From Panorpa germanica (Eukaryota; Arthropoda; Insecta; Mecoptera; Panorpidae): 64,000 nucleotides of DNA. The position numbers and the translations under genes are program-made. Below are positions 13,412-27,200 of this stretch, piece by piece. The notes under the pieces are model-generated. The model was given only the letters and a program-made list of their open reading frames with translations. It was not told where the DNA came from and did not search any database. The stretch is from the NCBI GenBank assembly GCA_963678705.1, contig OY783221.1, positions 8,184,001 through 8,248,000 of the forward strand, in the 5' to 3' direction. Within the stretch, counting starts at the first letter, position 1. The number at the start of each line of letters is the position of its first letter.

Positions 13412-16400
13412 TTACTACTTCTATTACATTAAGGAATTGTATAATTGTAACCAATATATCAATTATTTTATTCTTTAAGGTAGTTTCAGCGTGGTATAGT
13501 ATAGTCAGAACTATATATAGTCCTTAATGACTATATTTTTTGTTTAATTATTCTGCAACAAAAATTGTCTTGCCAATCATTTTTATTCAGACTCTAATTT
13601 TTTAAACTTAAAGAAAAAGATTATTCCCTCCCCACCACTTTCTATTTGTCGTGGGGGTAATCTACCTCCAAGAAAATTTAATTTGTGAGAAATAGTGACA
13701 CACAAACAAAATTTTTTAGCTTGAAAATACCTTCAGAATCCATAAATAAAGATTTTAGCATATACTTCGTAATGAGTGCTTACATTTAAGCGAGTAAACA
13801 AATTATTAACGAAGACAGTTATCTATACACGTAATTAAACTACAAATGAAAATGTGTGTTATTATTGTAATTTTAACTAGAACGAAAATGCTGAGTAAAA
13901 ATGAAAAACAAACAATAATCAGTATCGTCTGACAACAGCTTGTTTCCATCGAGATCAAGTTATTATAATTAAGTGCTACGACGTGTGGCATCGCGAAGTC
14001 CAGAACGACAACGACAACGAAGACGACGACGCCGAACCTAAGGAACCCAGAAAAGTTCCTGGAGCAGGTCAGAAATACTAGCATTCAGATGCACGGCCAA
14101 CGTCGTCCAAGGAAAGCTGCATGTCATGACACTGTGTGCGAATTGTCACGAATATGCATTGCTCGATTATGTGATTAATTCATTTGAAATAAATATATAG
14201 CTGATTGTAATAGTGCCACAACTCAAAAAGTTTTAATTTTGAATTTTGTGAGAATTGTGTTTTTTTTTTAAAACAACTTTAGTCTTCTTTTTTTAATGTG
14301 CCACCCAATTAAATTTATTATTTAAATTCTTTTAGTCTATTCACAAAATTCAGTTTAAACTACCCTGAATGCTTTAGTGGCATATGAAAAATCATGTAAG
14401 AACTGAAAACTACCGAATTTCTAATAGTTCTAATCTCCTAATAGTCATTTCTAATATTTCATGTTTTCTAGTTGTGTCACTATTGTCAATCAGCAAGTTA
14501 TGTGCTTCTGTAATTAAATAACAATTAGATTCTACAGTAATAACAACAAAGAATTTCCTAATAATAAGGAAAAAAGAGTTATCGTTATAAGAGATATTAA
14601 TTTTTCTATCTTTCGTTTGAGGTACAATTACTCAAGGTAAAATTTATTAAGTAATTTAAAAGAAAGTAAACTAAAATCATAAAGCTATGAATCATTATGC
14701 TTTAATTTCGATTAAAATTTAGGAAGTTGAAAGAATGTACGAGTAACTTACTAATACTAATGAACTTAAAACTACAGGTTTATGAGGTTTTCTGATTTGG
14801 AAATTCCAGCTATTACACATAAGATTCGCCCTTTCAAATTATGAAATTAACCTTATACATACTTGACATAATAATTCAATTTGAAATATTAGACGATCGT
14901 AAATATAACTTAGAATAAGAGACTTAAGGGGTTTTTCTGATATACATTTTCCAGAGATATATGTAAATAATTACATATACTTAATCAAAAGGAAAACACA
15001 TACCTGCAATTGTTAGCATGCAATGAAATTAATAATTTGACTTACCATTTTTGAAGTCATGATCAAACTTCTGGATTGTGGTTAAAGATATCTGCAACAA
15101 ATTTTTCCGGAATTAGTATAGTCATAAAATATGAAATATAATTTACAAATTTCTATTTATTTTCTCTTATTATCAATTCATATAGAAAACATACTCTTTC
15201 TCGAAAACTGTTGTGTCAGATTTTCGAAAGATTAGTTTTATTACAGAGAAATAAGAGTAAATCGTTCTGCCAACCTAGTAATTTTCATTTATCTACTCAA
15301 GCTAACTAACTATCGAGATAACTATGAGTACAGCAACAGGTCCACAGTATTGTAACACTTTGTATCTAGATACAGATTCATATATAAGTAAATTTTTCAA
15401 ATAAGAAGAGTAACTAAATGATTCGCTAGAATAGTGATGACATATTTATCTTCAACACTGTAACATATTTTCTTTTCACTTTAAGCTCTGTCTTTAAATA
15501 ACGACGCCATTGCATTACTGGTTTATACTGTGTACACCGTACTAAGAGTGTTATGTTCTGATTCTTTGAATGAACTCTAATAGCACGTACTAACACATTG
15601 AAATGTGTGTTCTATTAGGACGCATCGACTCCAGACTGATGAGAGCAGAGCCGACTTAGGAAGACGTAAAGAATAACCTCCATCAACGGTTGGGTATCTG
15701 CATTTAGCGATTTATGTTTTTTGTGTTTCAAATAGTTTTCTTAAGGAGAAATAATCATATATTGTTCCAATAAGATGTATTACTATAGCATAGATACATC
15801 AATAATGTCTTTTACCACCCAGAAATATGTTGTCTTCGTTTGCACTTCTTTTTTATCAGTTTCAATAAAACAGGATAAAGTTTATAAGGCAATAACAAAT
15901 TTAGTAAGGATAGGAGGAACGATACTAAAAGAAGAAAGCTGAAAAGATGCAGCACAGGTGTTGAAGGCTGGACGAAAACGCAAGAAAATACGAACAGGAA
16001 TACGAGAAAGGGAGGTAAAAGAACAACGACTGTAAGAATCGATGGCAACGCTAGATGGAAAATGAAAAAAAACAACAGAAGGAAAAAATTTGTTCACTTT
16101 AGGAAGAGAAAATAATAAGAGATTTATTTAATTTTGGTGATGTGCAAAATATGTTGAAATGGCATAATAGTGGGAGTAAATTAGATGAAATTTAAATAAA
16201 TATAAATACCATGGATAAAATGAAGTTGTGGCAAAATTAGACTAAATGAAAGAGTATATGATATGGTGTTTAACCCTCCTACCAAATGTTCAACGGATGC
16301 TCATAGCGACACATGTCTTTCCACGCTATGGAAACTATAAAAACTATCGGTTTACTAAACCCAAAACAAAAACATCAAAGTATTTTGAACATATCAGTAG

Positions 16401-18289
16401 AATGATTTATCTACATTGGACATAATTGGGTCGTGGTCTTTAAGAACAAAAATGGAAATGCAGCAACGGGGGAATCCGAAACGATAGTATATTTTGAAAA
16501 AAGGTTATCCAATATCATGATTGTCTATAAAAATGTTGTGACAAGAAACAAAAAGTTTTTTAAAATAAAATTGGAATTTACCTAAGGATTTAAAAGGTCT
16601 TACAGGTTAAGAAGAAGAACTCAGGTAAGTTCTGTACATGCTAAAAACATCAACAATGGGTAGTTCTCTTTATATTCTAATTAAAATCAATATTAGAACC
16701 TTCTATATGTTCGAAAGCCGTTTCTGACGGATATACTAACAACTATGCAGTGTTGTATACATATACAAATTGTACGAGTACTCGTATCTTCATCTGTTTG
16801 GTAGTGTTGATGTATTTTGTACATTGGCTGTGTGACAATGACGACTTGTGACAACACAACATAGAACCATCGTTGTGTATGTAAAAAAAACTGGAAAAAA
16901 GGAAAAAAGAGAAAAATAAAATAAACGACTTATATTACACTTGTACTGAAATAACACGGTACTAAAAATACATGTAGAACCTGTAAAAACAACCAATAAT
17001 AAGTGATCAACTAGGTCTGGATGAATGCTGCTCCTGAGGGAAGGAAGATGGGAAACGGAATGAAATGTTCCGTTTGTGTTGAACAGTGACTCACTTTTGA
17101 ACATTATTGTTGGATTAAATTGTATATGTTTTTAAAATTTATTAGGCTTTGGCTTATGCATTTGCATTTTTATAAAGTATCTTTATAGTATAAAGGATCC
17201 ACAAGTCGTTAATACCGCATCGGATTTATCGTTCAAATATAGAAGAGAAGAAAAGGTAGGAGGAAGGCATATACACAATCATTACAGTTTTTAGTGGTAT
17301 CTTAGTAGTTCGTCGTACAAATGTGATATCGCCAATATTTTCGCCGAAAGTTCCATGATTCAATGAACAATTCGATCTTAGCTTTCAATGGGAGTTCCCA
17401 ACGCTGTGGAGCGCCCATAAAAATATAGGGTAGATCCCTATTTAAGGTAAAGATCGTTTTTTTTTTTAATTTCAAATACCGTTACCTTGTCTACAAATAT
17501 GGTATTGATTTTTATGTAAAAAGGTATCTAATATTACTATAAAAAAGAGTGTAGTTAGTTTATAACAACGCTATATATATAAAATCGGCAATTATATAAA
17601 TAATTTATTGAACAAGCATGTACACGAGTATGATTGCTTGAAACGTATTAACCAAATGCATCTGAAGAAATAATTTCGGACGGTAAAGAAGAGTTGCAAT
17701 GTCCCGATATACCGACGTACGATGTGCGATGCGTTGTCGCTGTTGCATGTTTATTTTTAGGCCGCCGCGACGCTTCACGGTTTGTAATTGTACGCATACA
17801 GATGAAACAAAAAAATAATTATATTACATGTAATAGAAAGAGAGAGTGAATCACATATTGCACATTGCATGGACTTTGTGAAGGCTACTGTTTTATTGGG
17901 TATAATCACACGATGTATTAGATGCATTTATAAATTTATTAAACAATTAGGGCAGTTTCCCAATTGATTGTTCACGGCGATGTTATATCAGGTTGTTCAT
18001 TCGGTGCAGTGTAGCGTCAATTTAAGTTTACTTGGTTATTTAACAATCGTTCAGATTTTGACAGTATCATTTGAGCGGTGAACTTGACGACACTTTCAAT
18101 TGTAATTAACATTCAATTGTGTCCAACATACTAAAAGGAAGCAGGGTGCTTAAGAATGAGATGTGTAGTTATTTATGATGGATCGAGGTAGCTGCATAAT
18201 ACATACTCCGTCCATAGTTGAAAGTGTACATCATGAACACTATCGATTATGATTAATGATGTGATTATGTATTAATTAGATTTCATTTG
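13412..18289. other. Intergenic or intronic, no gene seen
   Basis: It holds a CGA/ACG-rich patch at 14000-14040 and a CpG-rich patch at 17700-17790 (GACGTACGATGTGCGATGCG). No frame has a recognisable domain. Confidence 0.6.
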
Positions 18290-18605
18290 TGTTCCTGTTC
18301 TATATACTCATTCTCTCTACTTCAAAAAATAAACTAAGACCCCTAATGCTTCTTTCTTCCTTCTACTCTCCCTCCCGTTTCTATCTGCCATTCCTTCTCT
18401 TTCCTTCTTTCTTTTCTCTCTACCTCTACACCTCTTCCCTTCACTGGTTCTCTTCATTAACTGCACAATCTTCTTTTCACTTTTTACTCTTTGCTCACAT
18501 GAATAATTAATGTGGTCCAGCGTTTCTATATCCCTTCCGCACACCTTGCACATCCTCTCTCTCTATTTTCCCAGTATCTGCTGCCTTTCTCTTCGTTTCT
18601 CAATC
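18290..18605 (-). mobile_element. LINE tail remnant, copy 3
   Basis: The minus strand encodes a diverged form of the same Cys/His tail (CKVCGRDIETLDHINYSC, then a lysine-rich stretch with SEGKR). A frameshift separates it from an upstream RLRNEEKGSRYW-like segment. No 3' tail or target duplication is visible. Confidence 0.7.
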
Positions 18606-18680
18606 TACATTAATTAGTTATAAATTTCTAATAATGTACAAAAACGTCGTCTTGTAAGTTTGTATATTTTAAACTTATAA

Positions 18681-18713
18681 CACATCATTCAATAAGTTCG
18701 GAAGATGACATAA
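18681..18713 (+). repeat. Mariner-like terminal repeat fragment
   Basis: CACATCATTCAATAAGTTCG and the following bases match the complement of 45451-45483 with few differences. The next 100 bp (GAACGATAAATGTCAAAATT and so on) resemble an untranslated region of a mariner element. No second end or transposase is found. Confidence 0.45.
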
Positions 18714-19665
18714 ATGGGTCAACTAATGAAAACTCCACAAGATTTTTAGATGGGGTCAACCTTCGAACGATAAATGTCAAAATTTCATAACATTTCGACT
18801 ATTAGTTTACTAGTTACAACCGTTTAAGGGACGCTACATTTGTAATTTTTCAAATCAATTGAAAAATTTGAATTTCGCATGTTGATAAAGCATTCGTACC
18901 GAGTTCGAATAACACTTGTCAAGCCATTGCATTGCTTGAAAGGTACTTTTCCCATTAAGAAGCAATGTAAATAAATAAGAAACATGGAATAATATATACG
19001 AGTATATATTAGAATTAACAAAAACAAAATATTATGTGAATGTTAGATGGTAATTATTATCCATCACATGTGCAATTATTTATGGAACTAATAAAATTTG
19101 TAATTTCAATTTCCTAATTCACCTGTGTGATAAGACTGTATAACGGGGTCGACACTCTACTGCTCATAGCTTCAAGTTTAGAACACAAATATTTTTTTAA
19201 TAATATAAATTTTCAAGTACATAAGCGAAAGTATAGTACTCCTTACAAACATTAATTATACAACGATGAAAATTTTTGGCAAGGAACTATTTGTTTATAT
19301 TTTGAAATAAGCTGCCAATTTATATCCGAGGTACTAGACAGCTAGACTCATAGTTCTTCTATGCATAAATTTTCTTTTGGTGAATTAGTTTGACAATAAT
19401 TTATTATATTACTTATGTGAAATTACAGAAAGCATGGACCTAATATGCGATGAATATTCATATAATAAAATGATGACTGATATATTTATATTCATATATT
19501 TAGAAGCGAGTTTAGTTTTGAGAATATATAGACGAAACGATAATATACGAAAAGAATATATAGGTATAAACGTATACATAGGTGCAATAAGAAGAAAGTA
19601 TGGAATACACTAGAACAATATATTGAACGAAAACTGTTAATAAATAATATTTTGGTAAATATAAA

Positions 19666-19882
19666 TATAGTCCAAATCACGATAGTTCGGCAACAACTTA
19701 TACTTAAAAAAGGTTATAAGAGCGGTATAAATCTATAATACGATAATGAATTTTATCTTATTCGTTTCTATATACATTATAGAAAATAAGTGACTCAGTG
19801 CTTTTTAGTTATATCGGCAGTTTATACCCCACAACTTGTTTTACGTATGAGTCGCCGCCGAACTCTCGTAATTTGAACTATA
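19666..19882. mobile_element. 217-bp MITE with long inverted ends, copy 1
   Basis: It starts TATAGTCCAAATCACGATAG and ends TCGTAATTTGAACTATA. The first and last 40 or so bases are imperfect inverted repeats. It is about 90% like copy 2 by eye. Its TATAG/CTATA ends would fit a TA-targeting Tc1/mariner-type element. No coding capacity. Confidence 0.8.
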
Positions 19883-22135
19883 ATACATTATAATAATTGT
19901 ATTTAACGATAATTATAATTAATTACTTACGTTTAAGTAGATACGTTTTTGCAATATTTTCTGCCATTTATAAACAAATTTATACTACATTTTTTAACGG
20001 AGGAAAATTTAATAAAATAATTTTAAACGCGTTAGTGGCCCCATCGAAAAAGGTGTTCCGTCAGCCGTGTGGCTTTGTGTTATATTCTTTGCTTGTTGCA
20101 ATGTTAAGTTGCAAGCTTAAATTACTAAAACTAACATTTATTTGTAACCAAAACCGAAAAGTAGCTAGATATTTTTTTAAAAGCTTGAATTTATAATAGT
20201 TAATTAAAATATTAATTGTAAATAAAGTACAAGCACTTCTTTCTTAAAATTAGGCTGCACTGCGCAAGGAATAGCGTGGAAATAAAGCCATCATTCTGTA
20301 ATACATTGACTCATATAAATATACATGCACTCTGCTGTTTTAAAAGTCGAACGAAAGAATCTGCAGTTGTGATTTTCCTTCGGATTTTTTCAAGCAATTC
20401 TTTTACAGTAGTCCATCACTTACCGTTTTAGTTGACACTTCATAAGGACTATGTATTACTAATGCTAGAAAACAATATTTAATTTTAAAATGCACGTCCC
20501 AGACAGACAATTATCTTACAGTGCAGTTTCAAACTTGTTCAAACTTGAAATAAGGTGAAAAATTGTAATGTATAATAGCAATATTGAAATTGCTAACTTG
20601 CTTACTAGCTAGTTCAAAGATTCGGTTTCTACTTGAAGCTACATACCAATTTAAAATTAAAGTTATAATAAATATGTACAAGTATTATAAATAAAAAAAC
20701 ATATTTTGACGAATAATTTTATATTTATGAAAAAAATATTTTCGCATTGTACACTTGACTTTTAGCTTAGTCTTCGTGGGTTGCTGAATTTGAGTATGGG
20801 GAGTTGTAAAAAACTTAAGTACATTCCTGTCTGTCAATCTACGTTACGAGTAGACGTTATATATTATACGTGAACCGAGTTGAACGAAAAGAAGACATAT
20901 GCACAGAATGCATGTTGAAAAATGCATACGAGTATGTGTTTATGAGAACTTGTATATTCATAGTCTGAGTCTAAGTTAGAGTCTACCTCAAGACCTGAGA
21001 TAGACGCAGACTCTGGGACATTCAGTGCAGAATAGAAACTCTCTCTCCCTTAAACACCTACAACACCACCCCTCCGTCGCATCCCACTTACTGTCAGTTA
21101 TAGATTAAGTTTTATTTCTCTATTTCAGGTTACATTTAATATTTATTTCCGAAGCGTAATAGATTAAATTGAATTGTAAATTGACGATAAATTTGAGTAC
21201 CCACAGACGTGTATTACGTTGGTAAATACGATGCTAATATTTGTCAGTGTTTCAATTAAAGTCGGTACGTTCAAAGGTTTGTTGTCCCTGATGAATTATT
21301 CTAATTTGAGAGCATTTTTAGCGGAGATGCTATTACATGTATCAATAAAAAAGATTTGTACATATATTTACAATGATGATGCTAATGATTTTTTTAAAAT
21401 AAAATTCAAGTTGCACATATGTATGTGTTTAGTGACACAACCGTATCTATTTATTATTTCATTTAATTAAGTTCTGATGCGCACTCATCTTCAGACTGCT
21501 GAAGGTAGTACTGTCTTCCATTAGGTTGTAATTGATAGTGAAATTTTTTTGGGTAATTTTGTTTCAGATTGTTTGGGTTCACATTAGGCTGTACTTCAAA
21601 CTACCCGTCAAACACAAAACACTTTACATAAACTAATTTTACAGGTTTAAATTTTGTCTAAAATCGTATTATCTTATATCTTATTGATTTGACCTGTCTA
21701 TCTAAATTTTAAATCCTTTAATGTCGTTTGATGTATTTTCTCTCAGATGGCTGCATATATTTTTGCAAACCATTAGTACCATTTGTTTTAATTCATTCAA
21801 CAATAAAAAACCTCTTTTGGGTATTGTAAAAGTGATAACTATCAACAACAACAATTTATGAAATATGGTTCTTGTTTAGAAATAGTATGCATAATTTTTT
21901 TTTGTTGCTAGTTTTGCTGGAGTATTATACCATTTTGGAATCCTGAAGAGTTGCGCCAATTTTTAAAAAAACTTGCCATAGTAGTGTTCATACTTTTTTT
22001 TTACACCACGATGAGTTAAAGTGGACAGAAAGTAAAAATCTTTAAAAATTTTAGAAGAAAAAATAATTTCGATTGATTTTTGTGTAAAAACTACTATCAT
22101 TCTGGGATTTTTAATGGTTGTGGTGGATAGCAGTG
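19883..22135. other. Intergenic or intronic, no gene seen
   Basis: AT-rich. A 31-bp segment near 21739 (TTTCTCTCAGATGGCTGCAT onward) resembles one at 1294. Otherwise nothing is seen. Confidence 0.6.
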
Positions 22136-22345
22136 CTATTTAGGTTGCCGATACAAAAAAAAAATCAGAAATATTTGAAAAATTAGGGTCATGGTAGTTA
22201 AAAACATCTTAAGGTGTTTCAATTTTCGAAAAAAAATTCTAATTCCTAAACAAAATGAGATAATTTTTTTTCTTGTGTAGTCATGAGCAGGACCACCCTC
22301 TGGTGCCGGCTTATCGTTGAATTTTGGGACACCTTGTATGTATAA
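22136..22345 (-). repeat. Candidate transposon end (GTGTCCCAAAA type)
   Basis: The minus strand reads ACAAGGTGTCCCAAAATTC followed by GCCGGCACCAGAGGGTGG, then a long T-rich body. Similar GGGTGTCCCAAAA starts mark repeats in many insect genomes as I recall. No partner end or duplication is seen. Confidence 0.3.
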
Positions 22346-22539
22346 TTTCTCGGGCTTCCTAGGCACGTAGCCTTTTATCGCCCCTAATATTGTTCTGCTT
22401 CTTCTTATACTTTATATCCAGATAACAAGAATGATCTATTCATGGCTACTGCTGTTATAAATTTCGGTTTCTCAATCAAAAAAGCGGTGTTAACAAAAAA
22501 GTTTACTTTTTAAATTAAGTTTATTTGGAGTAATATAAA

Positions 22540-22720
22540 TATTACATAACAAAAGTTATCTTTTGACATAAATTTATATTTTCTGACGTCATTAAAACTT
22601 TTAATGCAAATTTATATAATGTTACATATTAAATTATTATAGTAGTAAAAGATTTTTAATATCTTTGGCATTTATTTAATGACACCGTAACAGATAATTA
22701 TGGTAAACTTAGGAAAATAA
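22540..22720 (+). repeat. Dispersed repeat family X, copy A
   Basis: This segment with TTACATAACAAAAGTTATC and GGCATTTATTTAATGACA recurs inverted at 23590-23770 and directly at 51405-51600. With copy B it forms a foldback about 1.2 kb long. Just inside copy A lies a perfect hairpin, TAACGTAATAT (22728-22738) against 22744-22754, nested in TAAAATGTAAC (22721-22731) against 22768-22778. Confidence 0.6.
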
Positions 22721-23094
22721 TAAAATGTAACGTAATATAAAAGATATTACGTTAAATAATACATGAGGTTACATTTTATGGTTCTAATAGCAATAAAAGG
22801 AACTTCTTTATATTAAAATAAATGGCATACATGTACTAGAACAATTAGTATCTGTTATTCCACATATTTTATTAATTCCGTTTTACCTCCTGTAGTTTTT
22901 CGTTCATACTCATTTCAACAATTTATTAATTACAAGTAATTAATAATTCAATCAAAATATCTTCAATTTAAAATTTATTCAATTTGTTACAGTTACCAGA
23001 GCCTAATAATTTTCAAACATAATATTTTCTTATCTGTTTTTAATATCCCATGAATGATAATGAATTGAACTTGAGCAAAAGTATCAACTTGAAA

Positions 23095-23165
23095 CCGGTC
23101 TGCTACTGGTAGAGTGGACTCCTAGTGCTTTGCAAGCCCCCAGGGTTCGATATAAGTCTCTTATA
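23095..23165 (+). repeat. tRNA-derived SINE head or tRNA pseudogene
   Basis: GGTCTGCTACTGGTAGAGTGG resembles a tRNA D-arm (A box) and GGTTCGATAT (23154-23163) a B box, about 45 nt downstream. The acceptor stem cannot be closed, so it is not a working tRNA. A tRNA-derived SINE, whose 3' body may run to about 23250, is the likeliest reading. Confidence 0.45.
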
Positions 23166-23589
23166 ACGGATATTAAGATTATTTATCAATTATTTATCGA
23201 TCTTAAGCATCTGCAGGGGTCCAGATCAAGTATAATGTATTCCAAGGAAGAAGAAAATTGTTTATGAGACTGACGTTGATGTTGAGGATGCAAGTTGAAG
23301 GGATTTGTCAATTTTGACTTTATTGAAATGAATATATTATTTTTCTTAATATATAAATAATTATTTACTTATTTTATGACTTAAATCTCAATGTCTTACC
23401 CCGTGTTCACATGACGCGAATTACACACGCTCTGTTCAAATCGAAGACGCTGTAAATAGCGTCATCTGAACACGTGGTTAGATCCGTCCAAAGGTATTCT
23501 GGAAAGAACTTTTTTTTTTTATTAATACTTCACGGGCTTCTTAGGACGGTCCTTAACCTCATGTTTTATTAAAGGTAATATTTTTTACC

Positions 23590-23770
23590 TGAAATTACGA
23601 TTTGTTATTTATTGAAGTTAACATAATTCTATTACATTGTTATCAAATAAATGCAAACGACATTAAAGTAAAATATGTTACTTATATATGAATGATATGT
23701 AATTCTGCATTAAAAGCTTGAATCAGAAAATGTTAAATTATGTTGAAAGATAACTTTTGTTATGTAACCT
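23590..23770 (-). repeat. Dispersed repeat family X, copy B (inverted)
   Basis: The minus strand matches copy A from GGTTACATAACAAAAGTTATC through TTTTAATGCA to GCATTTATTTGATAACA. The inverted A/B pair suggests the two ends of one foldback or MITE-like element. Confidence 0.6.
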
Positions 23771-23939
23771 TACATTATATTAATCTTACAAACAAACTGG
23801 TATGTCATTTATTTAATGTATATGCCACTAGGCTTTACATTCTTCTACAAAGTAATGTATACTTCTTATAATTTTATTTCAATGTTTAATTAAGTACAAC
23901 TTAGAACTACATATTGCGAAATGTGACCATTTATTCTCC

Positions 23940-24262
23940 ACTGCTACTCTCCCTTTTCCCCTACTTCCTTCCCTCTTCGCTGTACTACCGACATTCATCT
24001 CTTCATTTTGTTGCCTTCTCTCATTAGCTCCTCTATAGATATCCTCACTGTTTATTTAATCCTCGCATGTGTCTTTTTTATTTGCTCCAACTTTGCATAT
24101 CCTTGCCATTCTTTTTCCCAATATCTACTACCTTTCTCTTTGTTTCCCATTCTGAATCTTGATTCTTTGTCTTTTTTCCTACTACATATCCTGGTACCAT
24201 CTTCTTCCTCGTGTATCTCTCATTATATTTACTTTTATCAATTTCCGTTATCCTAATCACGT
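23940..24262 (-). mobile_element. LINE tail remnant, copy 4
   Basis: The purine-rich minus strand gives a frame with a diverged version of the segment before the Cys/His motif (DSEWETKRKVVDIGKKNGKD). The motif itself is lost to frameshifts. The assignment rests on weak similarity to copies 1-3. Confidence 0.5.
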
Positions 24263-27200
24263 ATATAATAAATCATATTTAAAGTTTCACCATATGTAAC
24301 TATATTCAATAGGATTTGTCTATATTTTACTTTTTGAAATATCCAAAAACTTACAAAGTTAGAAATATTTAAAATTTGAAGTTTTAAAGTCTGTAGAATA
24401 ACACGTAATTAATTTTATTTATGCTTGTATACCACTTTCTAATATTAAAACTTCATGTGTTGATCGAGACTCATTAAATAAAAGCTTCTTTCGTTTGAAC
24501 TTCCGCATAAAGCTCGATTTCGTCTGTTGAGACTACTGATATCCCAAACGTCGAAAGGTGCTTGTGAAATACCCCGATGCACCGTAGCCATAGTATTGGC
24601 GTTATCTCCAGTAATGGGGAAGGTGTAGCAGTTGTAAGGGCGAGGAAAGGAGGGAGGGATGTAGAGGGTTATCGAATATCAGTCGTTGGTGTTTCACAAA
24701 TAAAATAACATCTACAAAAACATCACCGATGGCAACGAGTCCCACAACGTACGATAACAGAAAAAAGATGAAAAAGAAAACATTACATAAGAGTCAATAG
24801 GACATGAATATAGGTACAGATGCAATCCAAGCCTTAGAAGATTGATTCGAAAAAGTTTGTGGGAACTGAAATGTGCCATGGTGTCAGAAGAGCATTGGGG
24901 AAGAGGTAAGAATGACTGGAAAATTCTTAAGAAGAAAACAAAATGAAATTTCTTTTTGTGCCCAAAAAGTAAGAATTGATTTTGTTTTTCTTCGTAGCAA
25001 CGCTAATTTCCCGAGATACAGCGTTTGCCAAAAATGACGTAAATGGTCTTGCATGAATTACGTTAAACAAACTTCAAGATTTGGTATCCCATATTGCGAC
25101 GTCACACATTTTAAAAACAAATTTGTTTTTAGTTCTATTTTGTTTTTTGGTCTTGCTTTTCATTGCCTTTTTACAAGTCGAATTTTAGATTAAATGTGAC
25201 GCTACAAAGCTTATAACTACACCCCACTCCTTGTCAAATCCCAACCCACTCCTTCTCCCTTTGCACTTAATAGATGGCTCCTAATTCAAGGAAAACAATA
25301 CGTAATCAACGAACTTAAATCCTTGAATCATGACATTTCTGACAATTAAATTCGGTCAATCTAGTGCATGTTCTTAACCCTGCTGCCTGAAATACATAAA
25401 AAACAAGTAGGAAATTTTGTGTGTAAACTGTGCTGTACAAAAAAGAAGTTTATCATCTTTATCAAAGTAGCCTGTAGCTCAAAAACTAGATCTAATAAAC
25501 CAAATTTGCCTGTCTCCAAATCTGTCACCAAAGCCGCCAGAGGGCAGTAATTTTTTCATTAAAATGTGTATTTTCAACATTGATATTCTGACTTTCGTAG
25601 CCTGCTAATGACAAATGATACTTGAATGTGAATCTACTGAGAACACCTCCAATTGTTGCAATAGTTGCAATTTACCTTTACATTTGTTTTTCTCTGAATA
25701 GGGAAACTACTTTTATGATATTAATTAATTCTTGATCAACATATTAAAACCAAATCTGTAATTATACATTTTTTCTCGGAATAGGGAATTTACTTTATTG
25801 ATGTTTCTTGTAATTAATTAATTATTAATAATTAATAATAGTAAGCATATTACATACGATGGTACCTGTGCATATTCCACTCAACCGCAACGGATTATGG
25901 GAATCCCTACCTAGAATGACGTGAACCAAAATATAATAACAAAATAATATTTCCTTGTTTTATTTTTTAATTTATTTTTAAAAAAAAAATCAAGCTTTTA
26001 TTTACGTCTGCAATTTAATTTACGATAATACAACAACAAGTGTTTTTAACTTTGATTTGTTCAAAACAAACAAATTATTAAAAATAAACTAAAAAATATA
26101 CAATGTAATGATTTTACATGTTATTAATTACATTTTTTTCTAGTAACCTTGCCTAAAAGTGCATAGACCGGTACCGTTGAGCAATTACCAATAAGGCAAT
26201 GATGTCTCAAATGAGTTTTTAGTTCGACAAATTAATTTATACAATTAATTAAACATAAATATAATAATAATGTAGAATAGCTTACATTCGAAGCCTGGAC
26301 ACCATAACCTGAACACAATTAAATATAAATTATACAAAAATATTTCAATAATATTCTTTAAATTAATATTAAATTAGAGTCATCATCTCTCAAGGTTATT
26401 TGCAATCAGATTAAGAAGAAGAAGATACAATGTATACGTATTTGACCACGGACGTCCATCCATGACATGGTTAAGTTAACAATTTTTAAAAGTAAAATAT
26501 CTGATATTAATTGAATTAAAAAACAAGTTTTGTTTCTTTTAAGGATATTCCCCGAAATCTCTGGTTGCAGTTTTCAAGGTTAAACCATGATGCATGTTGC
26601 TGATGTTGAATGTAACAGGGCTCGAATTAGTTAGCTATTAGAATCGTATATTTAAAGACCGCTATGGATTCTAAGATGTATTTTAATTGCAAGAAAACAA
26701 TGATATAATTTTGCATTTAGAAAATTACTTATTTATTTTTAAGTTAAAATTCAAATTGAAGTAGAATCGTCTTAGCATTTCGCTCTTCTAACCCTTCACC
26801 ATCTTCTTTCTTTACAATAAATTATTATATTTCTAAGATAAATAGCTAAGTGTGCACAAAATGAAAATCTTTAGAAAGCCCAATGAAATTTTTCTTAACT
26901 ATGTTTCAGACTATGGTTTTTTTAATGAATGAAGAATATAAAAAAAAAACTTCTTGTCTCTTGCTAAGTGGATAATAAACTTTCAACTAAAATTTCTATT
27001 GTCTTCTTTATAAGAATAATATAGTTAAAATTTGTTAAATTAGAAGTTAGAACAGTGATATACAAATATTTTTTAAAAAAGATTTTTTATTAGGTACTCT
27101 TAATATTGATCAAATATAGAAAGAAGTACAAGGAACATCTAGAAAAGAGCAAGAGAGATATAAAAGAGGTTTCAAAATAGGGAACACAAAGTTGCAGATA

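Noticed and set aside
15812-16097. Two overlapping minus-strand frames
   Set aside because: They are hydrophobic low-complexity shadows of a purine-rich strand, with no similarity to a known domain.
23095-23165. Functional tRNA gene
   Set aside because: A- and B-box-like sequences exist, but acceptor and anticodon stems do not pair.
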